This document shows positions 31,016 to 40,727 of a stretch of DNA of 64,000 nucleotides, one piece after another. This stretch comes from Chaetoceros tenuissimus. Taxonomy: Eukaryota; Bacillariophyta; Thalassiosirophyceae; Chaetocerotales; Chaetocerotaceae. The stretch lies in NCBI GenBank assembly GCA_021927905.1, contig BLLK01000047.1, positions 2,108,001 through 2,172,000 on the forward strand. The letters are read 5' to 3'. A model generated the notes under the pieces. It did no database searches. It had not been told where the DNA came from and saw only the letters and a program-made list of their open reading frames with translations. Made by a program: the position numbers and the translations under genes. Numbering within the stretch: the first letter of the stretch is position 1; every line of letters begins with the position of its first letter.

Positions 31016-32837
31016 ATGAAGTTCAATTTGCAGGTGCTATATTTCGCCATCACATACCGAGGTGTAGATTCCTTTACATTCTTTGGACAGAAGAGGTCGT
31101 CTGTTCCACAATATTCAACAAGCATCGGTTCCACCTGTCATTTCAAAGTCGATGAATTCCAAAAGAATAGATATAATTTTCAGCTACAAATGTCTGCGGA
31201 CCAAACTAATTTTGTAAAGGCTGACGATGGTGAAGCGCTTCAAGAATTATTCTCTTCGTATTGCGATAAAGATGGTCTCATGACGAAAAATACATTGAAA
31301 ACTGAAATCTCTGTTATCAAGGAATTGTTGGTACGTCGTTTTCATATACTTTCTGTTTTTCGATATATCAATACTTCTTATTAAAGTTCACTAATGTCAA
31401 ATCATTTTAATATCCAAGGATGTCGGCGATTTGTTGGAAGAAGAATTTAATGATATCTGGGAAGCTGCACCGAAGTTCCCTGATATTAATGCTGAAGAGC
31501 AGAGAATTGATGTAGATTCCTTCATTCAAATATATAGGGATATTGATGACATTTTTGAAGAGGATGAAGAGGATGATGACGTAGTTGCGGAAACTAATGT
31601 AGATAATGATGTTCAAGAAGATGAGAATGATGATGAAGCACAGTTGGAAAGGACTTTCAAAACTATTTGCAACAATGATGGACTTGTTTCCAAAGATGCT
31701 TTGATGAACTGGAGTGAAATCAAAGAGCTTCTGGATGATAATGAATTGGGTCAAGACGAATTTGATGATATGTGGCAGAAAACACCGAAGAGTCCAGGCT
31801 CTGACTTGATTGATGTAGATGGATTCTTGAGCTTCAATGTGGCCCTAGATTCCTTATTTGAAGTTGTAGATTTTGAAGATGAAAGCATCCCTGCAAAGCA
31901 AGAGCAAATTCCAATGTTTTACGCTGATGATTTGCCTCCGGGTGTGATTTTTGCAGAGATTGCAAATGATAATACATTGGTGGGAATGGAAGATCTGAAG
32001 AAGTGGGGAGATTTGCAAGACATGCTTAGAGAAGGTGATTTACTTCCACTTGAGCTACAAAATATGTTTGAAAATATTCCAAAGGCGGACGGAACAGATG
32101 ATCAACTTGATGAGGAGGGATTCACTGCGCTTTATGATGCTATCGATAATCTGTTCGAAGAAGATGATGAAGAAGATGACAATGCTAACGATGTAGTAGA
32201 AGAGAGTCAGACTGGAGTAGCAGCTGAAGTGAAGTCTTCTTCAAAAGATCGCCTTTTCGAATTCTTTTCTTCTGTCGATGACGAAGATAGACTTCCATGT
32301 GGTTTAGAAGCCACAGACAATGAAGTTGAATTAGTCCTTGATCTTGTATCAGTATTAGAGAAAGAGTCACAAAATATGGTACTCAACACAGATGGTGAAA
32401 TTCAACTAACTGATGTAGCAGGAGATTGGGAACTTTTGTACACTACCTCGTCTACAATGAAATTTAACAAAAGTTTATCAGGTCTTGTACCACCAAATGG
32501 TAAATTTGGAGGTCTTGTTCAGAAGCTCAAGGCGTCGAAATACCTCGCTGATGTTGAATATGTCGAGCAGATCAATGCTGGACCTGCATCGTTTGAAGTA
32601 AAGGTTACTGGGGACTGGGAATTGAGAAGCTCTGTGTCTCTTTTCACAGGTTCAAAATCTGTGTGTTTAGATGTTGTCCCTGATAAGGTTAATTATGGAT
32701 TGAATTCGCAAAAAGCTGATCATTGGAAAACCTTGGGAGCTATGAATTTGTTGGATATCACATACTTGGACGATGACATGAGAGTTATGAGAGGAACAAC
32801 ATCCACAGATTCAATTTTCATTTTTAAGAAATTGTAG
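31016..32837 (+). CDS. Plastid acidic-repeat protein with PAP/fibrillin domain
   Basis: Exons 31016-31330 and 31419-32837, intron 31331-31418 (88 bp, GTACGT...CAAG, phase 0), encode 577 aa. A signal peptide (MKFNLQVLYFAITYRGVDSF) is followed by T-F-F-G, a likely plastid motif. Residues ~70-395 hold four copies of an acidic ~80-residue module: L-x-x-x-F-x-x-x-C-x-x-D-G-L, then W-x-x-(I/L)-x-(E/D)-L-L, then E-F-x-x-(I/M)-W-x-x-(A/T)-P-K and an Asp-rich F-x-x-x-Y-x-x-(I/L)-D-x-L-F-E end, which resembles degenerate EF-hands. Residues ~405-577 form a PAP/fibrillin domain (VAGDWELLYTTSSTMKFNKS, ending SIFIFKKL). Fibrillins bind lipids in plastids and plastoglobules. The fusion with acidic modules is unusual. 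Confidence 0.83.
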
Positions 32838-32912
32838 ACTAGCAATAGAACAAAAGCAAATATAAGATAAAACTAAAGGCTGCTAAGTTACTTGTAATTG
32901 TACTGTACTACA

Positions 32913-33467
32913 TCACATCATTTTCAACACATTCAGATAAATCAACTTGCCGATTATCACAAGAACAAACCCTCCCCATATCGAACTAAGCGCAACTCTC
33001 TCTGGATCTAATGGCTTGCCATATTTGTAGACTTCCCTCTCACCGCGCTGTTCAAGCATTTTCTGCTGTGCCCAGACATCTGGTGCAGAAAAAAATGCAT
33101 CCATATTAGCCTGTGCCTCCACCAGATCTGTCTCTTTTGACTCGTATTGATATTTGAACACTGCCTGTTCATACTTGTCAGGTGACGTTAAACGAGTAAT
33201 CAAGGGAAGTGGGCCATTTCTCAAAAGACTTTCATATGGCGGATAGAAATCTTTTGATGTTGCGACTGCAGATGAATAACGATCAGTTTCTGCGTCATAC
33301 TTTGGCAAGTTTGAGGATCCACTATTATTTGCTCTCTTGTTGAAAATAAATAGAGCACTTGCAACTGAACTTCGCTTATTATATGCCGACTTCGACGAAA
33401 ACGCCATTGCTGAAGTCAATGTCATCAAGGTTACAAATAGAAATGCTTTATGGTTGAAACGCCTCAT
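32913..33467 (-). CDS. Small plastid membrane protein, unknown
   Basis: The product is 184 aa in one exon, ATG 33467. A signal peptide (FLFVTLMTLTSAMAFSS) ends in A-M-A-F, the diatom plastid motif, and a basic transit region follows to about residue 45. The mature part contains DFYPPYESLLRNGPLPLI, a helical charged segment and one C-terminal membrane helix (VALSSIWGGFVLVIIGKLIY). It is probably anchored in a plastid membrane. I do not recognise a family. It converges with the fibrillin gene. Confidence 0.62.
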   Translation of the reverse strand: MRRFNHKAFLFVTLMTLTSAMAFSSKSAYNKRSSVASALFIFNKRANNSGSSNLPKYDAETDRYSSAVATSKDFYPPYESLLRNGPLPLITRLTSPDKYEQAVFKYQYESKETDLVEAQANMDAFFSAPDVWAQQKMLEQRGEREVYKYGKPLDPERVALSSIWGGFVLVIIGKLIYLNVLKMM

Positions 33468-33901
33468 GTTATTATTTGCCTTGTAGTTCTAGAAAATGAT
33501 GTTCTTGTCTATCTAGATAGATCCGTCTGTGTTGGGCATACAAATACAATATCTTGATGATACCTTTTTCTCTTTTCCCATCATCATCACAAAAGAAGCA
33601 CAGGGTGGGGAAAAAAGATACTGCAAGAAGAAAAGTACTACGTACGTATACTACGTCATCGGGAAGAATTTCCCTCATTTTTTAGCTAAATAGCCTTTGA
33701 ACACAGACAGAGGCTTGCCCCAACTTGTTCACAGAACAAAATTGTGAGTACTGTGTGTGTATTTTGCTAATAACATCACAGTCTAGCAGACTATCCCAAA
33801 AGGTTTATCTATCGTGAATATTCCATTTCTGTGTCGCGGTAAGAGACAGAGATTCAATTGTGCTGAATCGATGTTGGAATCAAAAAAGATTTTGTAGTAA
33901 C
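33468..33901. promoter_or_regulatory. Divergent promoter region with TACGTACGTA
   Basis: This 434-bp gap separates the small plastid gene (minus) and the myosin (plus). TACGTACGTA sits at 33639-33648, followed by TACGTCATC, and the palindrome-like TCTATCTAGATAGA is at 33507-33520. No gene is seen. Confidence 0.4.
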
Positions 33902-36865
33902 ATGAATGAAGAAGTGCCTGAGGCTGATGGGATTGGATATTCACATCCCGAAAAGATAGATGACCCTTCTGCTTTCGTCTACATAAAAGATGAATTGGAT
34001 GGATGGATACCTGCAATTAAGGCACGTACACAAGGTGATCTTGAAAAAGAAAAGACACCTATTACAATTGAAAAGGATGAAGATCGAGTTGACGTAATTT
34101 GCAATCAAGACGAAGTGCGAATGATTAATAATTTGAAAGATTATTTACCATCTTGTCAACTTCCCCTAAGAGATAGTTCAGGTGGATTGCATCAAACTAT
34201 AGTTGACGATTTGCGTAATTTGACATACATCCATGAACCCAGCGTTCTATATAACACCAAAGAAAGATATGAAAGTCATGACCTGATATACTCTAGAGTA
34301 AATGATCGAGTATGGATGACGGTCAATCCTCTTCGGTGGATTGATGGACTTTATTCCCCTGAGAAAAAGATGCTATATACAAAGCAGTTTTCTACGGATC
34401 CAAAAGAAAAAGATTCGGGAAAAGGATTGTCTATGCCACCTCATCTATATGAAGTATCTTCCCTTGCGATGAAACAAATTCAATCTGAGATACCTGATGG
34501 TGAAGATTCAGATTTTCTTGATCAAACAATTGTCGTCAGTGGTGAAGGTGGTTCAGGCAAGACTGTTGCGAGCCAAATCTTGATGACGCATCTTGCAACT
34601 TATAGTCAACACTCAAGAGCTTACAAACTCTTTGAAAAGGTTGCAAATGAAGAGAATAAGGAAACAATAGAAGATGAGAGTAAAGTGAATTCGGCGAAGG
34701 GCACTTCGAGTATGTTTCAAAAAGCTCTTGACCAAATTCATTACTATCTTGGCCTTACGAGTGATAGATCCCAAAATACTCAAGACGACAGCTTTCGCTT
34801 AGATACACCTATTCAGATGAGTAAGGGTGACGATGTTGAACCTGAGGATGTGAAAGAAAACAATTTGATTGTACAAAGAGTTCTTGATATCAATCCCCTT
34901 TTAGAAGCTTTTGGCAATGCAAAAACTGCACACAATGAAAACTCAAGCAGATTTAGTCGCCATTGCAAACTTCACTTTCATTTCAAATCTAAGAACTCCT
35001 GTAACTTAGCTGGTTCATCCCAATCCACATTTCTACTTGAAAAGTCACGTGTAGTCAATATAAAGGACGATACTTTGGAAAGAAACTTCCATATTTTCTA
35101 TCAACTAATGGCTGCACCAGACGCTGACAAAGAAAAGATTAGGACAGGATTATCGAATAAAAGCATAGGAAGTTTCAAAAATATGGGTTGCAGTTATGAA
35201 GGTGATAGCCATACTAGTGGCGATGCATGGAAAAGGACCATGAGTGCACTCCACGCAATAAATGTACATGGTAGTGAATTACAGGATGTTCTTCTCTCAT
35301 TACTCATTGTAATGCATCTAGGAAATCTGACATTTGAAACTGATCCAATCAATCCAGAAGGATCAGTCATTTCAAGTATGAATGAATTGCATGAAGTAGC
35401 CGACATTTTAGGTGCGACAATCGCTGATATAGAACATTGTCTCACTTACAAAACAGTGAAGACGGCTTTAGATCAATACCTAGTACCATTGACAAAGACA
35501 GCGGCGAAAGCCACATGCGATGCGCTGGCCAAAGAAATCTATTCGGCACTCTTTGATTGGCTTCTTCAAAGGGTCAATGAGGCTACATCGCCAGAAAAGA
35601 ACTATATTTACGCATCTGATGACACAAAATATCGCACTATATCTATACTAGACTTATTTGGCTTTGAGAATAATGTGAACAATGGATTTGAAACTCTTCT
35701 CATGAATCATGCTAATGAGCGCCTCCAAAATTATTTCACAAAAAAGTTTGTCGATTCTACTCTCAATGATTTCATTGACCAAGAACTTGAATTGGATAGC
35801 GCAATCTCTGGTTACCACAACTATAATGACGATGTTCTAAATTTGCTTGAGGGCAAAATGGGACTTAATGCTTTGCTCGATGAAGAATGTATCAGACCTA
35901 AGGGCTGTGATGCTGGATTTGTCAATAAAATATATGCAGCTCATGGAAGTCAAGGGAAGAAGACGCCTCCTCTCATCAAAAAGAAAAGATACAATTTCTC
36001 TAAAACTTTGTTCGGTATTTCCCACTTTGCCGGCATTGTCGATTATGATGCTGAAACATTTGTAGAAAAGAATCGAGACAATTTGAGTGAAGATGTTTTA
36101 TCTGTTGCAGGTAAAAGTTCAAATAAGGTTGTCAATGCTGTTTATGAAAGTAGGGAGGAGTTTGTCAGTAAGAAGCGACAAGGGCATCTCATGGGGAAAT
36201 CACTTTGGACAAAGTTTACACGACAGATAAACAGATTGTTTGCAGATATTGAGAGTTCTGGCACGTTTTACGTAAGATGTTTCCTACCAAACAAGACTCA
36301 GTCTCCGGGAAAGATTGACAACATACATCTAATTAATCAAATGAACCAGTCGGGTCTTCTATCTGCATTGCAAATATCTAAAACGTTCGCATCTCAGCAC
36401 AAGTATGAAGATATACTGCAAAGGTTTTGGCCAATAATTTCTAGAAATTCTTCGGCAGAAATCTACATTAAAAACATTGTTGCTTTATCCAATTCTTCCG
36501 AAGATGTGAAGAGCGATGTGCAACAATTAATCATGTCGATGCTTGGTATCAAAAGTGGAGTTGAAAGGTTTTGTGCTATTGGAAAAAGCAAGATCTACTT
36601 AAAGGCAGGGACGTTGGAACAACTTGAGAGAGATCTCGAAAAGTTCCATATGTTATGTGCAATAAAAATTCAAAGAGTTTATCGAAAGCATCTTTTTTCA
36701 CGTAAGGCAAGATACTCGTTGTTGCTACCAATCTCACTAAGACCAATCTTCCATTCAATAAATGGAGTATGGCTACCGTCTTTATTGAATCTACCTGCAA
36801 CTTTGTGCAATTCCGTTTTAGAGATGCTTCGAGGTTCAGTCCCAAGGCTTACTAATGGAAACTAG
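33902..36865 (+). CDS. Unconventional myosin, motor domain with one IQ motif
   Basis: I chose ATG 33902; the upstream in-frame GTG is not a plausible start. The 987-aa single-exon protein is an actin-based motor. An SH3-like N-terminal segment (VYIKDELDGWIPA) is followed by the P-loop GEGGSGKT (about 214), switch I N-E-N-S-S-R-F (about 345), switch II DLFGFE (about 583), the actin-interface segment with FYVRCFLPN and LINQMNQSGLLSALQI (about 785-825), and one IQ motif, KIQRVYRKHLFSRKARYS (about 920). Large Asp/Glu/Ser-rich insertions lie before switch I. The protein stops ~60 residues after the IQ motif, with no coiled coil or tail domain, unless further exons lie in the 36866-38028 gap. It does not match a named class I can assign. 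Confidence 0.88.
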   Translation: MNEEVPEADGIGYSHPEKIDDPSAFVYIKDELDGWIPAIKARTQGDLEKEKTPITIEKDEDRVDVICNQDEVRMINNLKDYLPSCQLPLRDSSGGLHQTIVDDLRNLTYIHEPSVLYNTKERYESHDLIYSRVNDRVWMTVNPLRWIDGLYSPEKKMLYTKQFSTDPKEKDSGKGLSMPPHLYEVSSLAMKQIQSEIPDGEDSDFLDQTIVVSGEGGSGKTVASQILMTHLATYSQHSRAYKLFEKVANEENKETIEDESKVNSAKGTSSMFQKALDQIHYYLGLTSDRSQNTQDDSFRLDTPIQMSKGDDVEPEDVKENNLIVQRVLDINPLLEAFGNAKTAHNENSSRFSRHCKLHFHFKSKNSCNLAGSSQSTFLLEKSRVVNIKDDTLERNFHIFYQLMAAPDADKEKIRTGLSNKSIGSFKNMGCSYEGDSHTSGDAWKRTMSALHAINVHGSELQDVLLSLLIVMHLGNLTFETDPINPEGSVISSMNELHEVADILGATIADIEHCLTYKTVKTALDQYLVPLTKTAAKATCDALAKEIYSALFDWLLQRVNEATSPEKNYIYASDDTKYRTISILDLFGFENNVNNGFETLLMNHANERLQNYFTKKFVDSTLNDFIDQELELDSAISGYHNYNDDVLNLLEGKMGLNALLDEECIRPKGCDAGFVNKIYAAHGSQGKKTPPLIKKKRYNFSKTLFGISHFAGIVDYDAETFVEKNRDNLSEDVLSVAGKSSNKVVNAVYESREEFVSKKRQGHLMGKSLWTKFTRQINRLFADIESSGTFYVRCFLPNKTQSPGKIDNIHLINQMNQSGLLSALQISKTFASQHKYEDILQRFWPIISRNSSAEIYIKNIVALSNSSEDVKSDVQQLIMSMLGIKSGVERFCAIGKSKIYLKAGTLEQLERDLEKFHMLCAIKIQRVYRKHLFSRKARYSLLLPISLRPIFHSINGVWLPSLLNLPATLCNSVLEMLRGSVPRLTNGN

Positions 36866-38028
36866 TTCGGAATAAAATAATGAACATAAATTAGAATCAC
36901 AGTGCCACCAAGATTAGATGTTTCTTCTAGCTCTATTCGGCAATGAAGGCTCTTTGAACTCATCAATGAACCCACCAATATGGTGCAAGGAATAGTCAAG
37001 AATGGGTCACGATCCAGGATTAGGAATCTCTATCTCGGGATCATCACACTTTGACATGTTTTCATACTACCTACCAAACTCTGCAAATTAAATAACAAGA
37101 AGGTCTATCTCCATACCTCACTAAACGATGAAAGCCACTCCGATTCCCTCAGCATCATCTCATCACCATGGACACTCACGTTACAAAGATTGGTACATGG
37201 AATGGATTGTTTGTATATCAAAAATGGTGATAAACACCTGCTCTTGCAGTTGGACAGCCCCAGGGAGCTTTCTGCGAGAGCTCCTTCGTATGCAAAAGCA
37301 CCCAGCCGGAGGCACACACCAGGTCTCAGTTGTTACGCTTTTCGGGGCATCGAGTAATGTTTCATAGCAATCGCTTTCTGAATATCTTGAAGCAACTTCG
37401 CGGATCGTTGAGTCTCAGAGCAATGGTCAACTCCAATTTGCTCAAGGCAATCTTCCTTTGCGTGATACCTTGAGACAATTTATTAGAGTGAGGTAAGCTG
37501 TGGGTAAGAAATAAAATTAAATATTTTCGAAGTGAACTGCAGCTTTCACCTAGACTCATCTTTCTACATTGACTGAAAGCGACTTCTTATGACAATTTAC
37601 AATGATAATCTTCATAACAAAGTGAAGAATCATTTGTTGCATACCTACTCGTGACCCCTTATCACGATTTGATTTGGCACAGCAAATTCGAGGACAGAAA
37701 TTCAGTTACTAATAAGGAATTACTTGTAGAAGATGATCGCTCCTCCTTTCAATTCTATTTTCGTCCCCATTACATCTGCCCATCGATGGAATTAAAGTTG
37801 TTGTTAGATTATATAAATCAGTTCGTAATGAGAAACACGTTGTGTTCCATAATGCTTTTAGACATTCTTCCAACTACATAAGTTGAAAGTATCGAACCGC
37901 TATCGCTTGATCGAACTGTATCACATGTTCATTTTAAATCATAAAGTTACACAAAAGGAGATAGTAATGACGTTAGTTTTCCTATTTTGGAAGCCAATAG
38001 AAGAAAATTAGTTTATATTTCTCCAAGA
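36866..38028. other. 1.16-kb region without supported gene
   Basis: Only short frames in both directions are present, none with recognisable motifs. The region could hold a long 3' UTR, unseen myosin tail exons or degraded sequence. I could not support any of these. Confidence 0.3.
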
Positions 38029-38697
38029 CTATAAGTCAGAAAATTTTTGAAGCTCATCACTACGAACGATGATTCGGCCTTCGTTTTTAGGATCAATTTC
38101 TGCCTTCAAACAATACTCTTCTTCTAACAAGTTCATCACATTTGGCGCCAGCATCCGGATACCATCCTCCGAGCCGTAACCTTTACCAACAACTAGAATT
38201 AGATCCTTTGTTACATCGTGGACGGGCTTAGGGGACAAGAATGATTCTATAACATTTCTCACTGCAATTTTGCTCATTTCTACTGAAAATTGGTGTAAAT
38301 CCTTGAAAGAATATGCAAAGAGTAGACAAATATTTTAGAATATACCGACATGCACAATAAATACTTTTGGAACATAACTTACCATGATTCTGTCCCCAGT
38401 TCTCCTATCTGTTTTCCAGGGCCATAATATGCGGTCCCTTAGTGCTTCTTTATAAATATTTTCAGCGAGTTCTTTCTGATCAGCATTTGCTAATGCTATC
38501 AATAAACTGTTCATTGTTATGAAGTCGGGTTTGATCGTCGTCTTCATTTTTTCATACAGTTCTAAAGCCTCTAACCATGCTCCACCTTTTTCACATGCAG
38601 AAATCGCGGCGTTCAAACAGAACTTGTTAGGAGGATTTGTATTGTCTCTACTTGTCATTTCCTTCAAAACACCAAGGGCTCGCTGCCATTGGCCTGC
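38029..38697 (-). pseudogene. 3' part of a split PPR-SMR gene (Smr domain)
   Basis: Two minus-strand exons: 38383 to about 38697, and 38029-38301; intron 38302-38382 (81 bp, GTAAGT...CAAG, phase 0). The first exon starts abruptly at AGQWQRALGVLKEM, the second helix of a PPR repeat, and contains two more repeats (NAAISACEKGGAWLEALELY and a FITMNSLLIALANADQ repeat). The second encodes a C-terminal Smr domain: MDLHQFSVEMSKIAVRN, then DLILVVGKGYGSEDG. No start codon, signal peptide or promoter is visible upstream, only the foreign DNA. The missing 5' part, ending in the first helix of the same kind of repeat, is at 58919-62134 on the same strand. A read-through frame extends to 38754 into the insertion. 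Confidence 0.8.
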
Positions 38698-38877
38698 CGC
38701 ATTCGGCCTAAGTACTGGGTTCCAGAGTATCTCCGCGTCACGATGTAGTGACAATGCCAGTGTTTGGTTTGTCTATTTCCGTCCGCGGAACATGAGAAGG
38801 ACGAAAGAGTTAGCCTCTCAAATGAGTATAGACATTAGCTGGAATTGTGCCATAAGTTTAATGAATATTACTAAAGC

Positions 38878-40275
38878 TTATCTATTATCTAGTCTTGACC
38901 TGAAATTATCAATGATACCTTCAAGCACTGTTTCCTCAGATGGGATTTCTAAGCCGTGTGAAATAATCTCACACCCCAACAGCTGAATGTTTTGTGTAAG
39001 TTCAAGAAAATTATCATAACGGCGTTGAGCTTCAGTGTCTAATGAGTCAAACTGTGGATATATATAATATCCATTTGGTCCCATTACTATGCGATAATGG
39101 CAGTTATCGTGCAGACCTCCTGCTGTGTAACAATGACCACTTTGGGAGACTATTACGCAGCCATTTGTAATAATTCCATTGATATAACCCTGATGACTTG
39201 GTGGATCTCTTTTAAGTTTCACAGGAGCAATACCATGGCGATTGACAAAAGCCAAAGAAGAGACACACATTGCAATGCTATCTGTAATTTTGTAGTTCAT
39301 CCAACACCAGTCTGTATTATTATTCTGTGTACCAGTAGAAGGGCATTTTGAAAAAAAAATGTTGAATTTTCCATCAATCCATTCTGTATGAATCATTTTG
39401 TATATTGGCGTCATTTCCAACTTTCCTGTATTGAAAAAGGTGTTAATATAAACTTGATCAAGATTTATATCTGCATCCCAAACATGTCCATAGTAATTTG
39501 GTTGACCTTGATTGTTTTGATTGTTTCGATTGTTTTGTACATATTGATTGGTATCTCTCGCCGTGAGAAGTTGAAGTATGTTTGGCGTGCCAAGATAATA
39601 TACTCTTCGAGTGAAATGATTCTCAATTTTTTTCCACATTGGAAAAGAAGCAAGAACTTTCTTACAAGTTGCAAAATGAAACTGACGCCTGTCCAAACCT
39701 GGATTTTGAGTTGCATGAACCTCCACATTTATTTCAATGGTGACCAAATCCTCTTCTCGGATGGAATGTAACACAATTGTATGATGCTTGTAATCCTCTC
39801 TAAGTTCATTTGGACCATCTCCCCTTTTACGAAGGTTATTGGTATCATTATTATCAAGAAAAACAAAGATGTCCATATTTACCCTGTCTATTTTTCCAAT
39901 TACTGGAATTCCGCCATGCCTATCATCTTTACATACAACATTTAATTCTGCCCAGTCTGGAGCTTTTCCATGTTGTTTTATATGTTCCATCACATCATGA
40001 ACGAGTACGGGTACATTGTTATGCCCAATTGCATTCTTATCCAAGAAATTTGCCCCACCAATTTCTCTATAAAAGCCTGTTCCTTGATAATTTTGAATGT
40101 TGTTTTGATGGATGACATTTACCTCAACTCTTGCATCTTTCGGGAGACAGCTTTGAGTTGAAATTATATTTGCAGCGTCAACAAGTTTCATTTGAAATTT
40201 TGAAATGACTGATACAGCTTTAGTACATTCTTGATTGGTATTTTTTGGATTGACATAATATGATTCAATTGGCAT
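38878..40275 (-). CDS. Unknown island protein, 465 aa
   Basis: A single frame from ATG 40275. There is no signal peptide or membrane helix. The sequence appears folded throughout, apart from an Asn/Gln-rich loop at about 245-265. Segments such as VPVLVHDVMEHIKQHG and MDIFVFLDNNDTNNL suggest an alpha/beta domain in the first half, and the C-terminal third has scattered Cys and aromatic residues. I do not recognise the family. It is the left-most gene of the insertion, ending about 180 bp from the host junction. Confidence 0.55.
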   Translation of the reverse strand: MPIESYYVNPKNTNQECTKAVSVISKFQMKLVDAANIISTQSCLPKDARVEVNVIHQNNIQNYQGTGFYREIGGANFLDKNAIGHNNVPVLVHDVMEHIKQHGKAPDWAELNVVCKDDRHGGIPVIGKIDRVNMDIFVFLDNNDTNNLRKRGDGPNELREDYKHHTIVLHSIREEDLVTIEINVEVHATQNPGLDRRQFHFATCKKVLASFPMWKKIENHFTRRVYYLGTPNILQLLTARDTNQYVQNNRNNQNNQGQPNYYGHVWDADINLDQVYINTFFNTGKLEMTPIYKMIHTEWIDGKFNIFFSKCPSTGTQNNNTDWCWMNYKITDSIAMCVSSLAFVNRHGIAPVKLKRDPPSHQGYINGIITNGCVIVSQSGHCYTAGGLHDNCHYRIVMGPNGYYIYPQFDSLDTEAQRRYDNFLELTQNIQLLGCEIISHGLEIPSEETVLEGIIDNFRSRLDNR

Positions 40276-40727
40276 GACACAAGTTTTAGTAAAACGGTAA
40301 GCCAGTTTTAGGTGTCACAGATATTAGCTAACTGTTAGGTAACGAATCCTAATCAGACAAGGACAAGGCATTAGCATTGGCTGAATCTTTTGTTCTATTC
40401 TTCTTCAATGCTATGTCAACAGAATTGTGGAACAGTCATTCTTTTATGTAGCAAAAAGTAACTTTAATTCCTGTCTATTTACTCCTTCATTGTATCAAAA
40501 TGATACATTATGCCAATTTAAACTAATTTTCACCATACAATTTTTCTCACTATTCGAAATGTTATAAATCGAGAGAGAGAAACAATTAATGAAATTAGTA
40601 TTTTATTTGCAATTTTGTACCATTTACATTGTATTTTTCAAATTACTAATACAAATGTTTCTAAAGTTCTTCGTGATTCGTTGCATGTGCATAGTATGAA
40701 GCAGTATCCCCAATTTGCTTCAAGTTC
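40276..40727. other. Island intergenic region
   Basis: This 452-bp stretch lies between two minus-strand island genes. It is AT-rich and should contain the promoter of the 38878-40275 gene. A repeated phrase, AAGTTCTTCGTRATTC, occurs near 40661 and again at 40731, at the end of the next gene. No gene is seen. Confidence 0.35.

Noticed and set aside
37105-37881. Short frames after the myosin
   Set aside because: None has a family motif, consistent splice sites or a start context; they are not supported as genes or exons.
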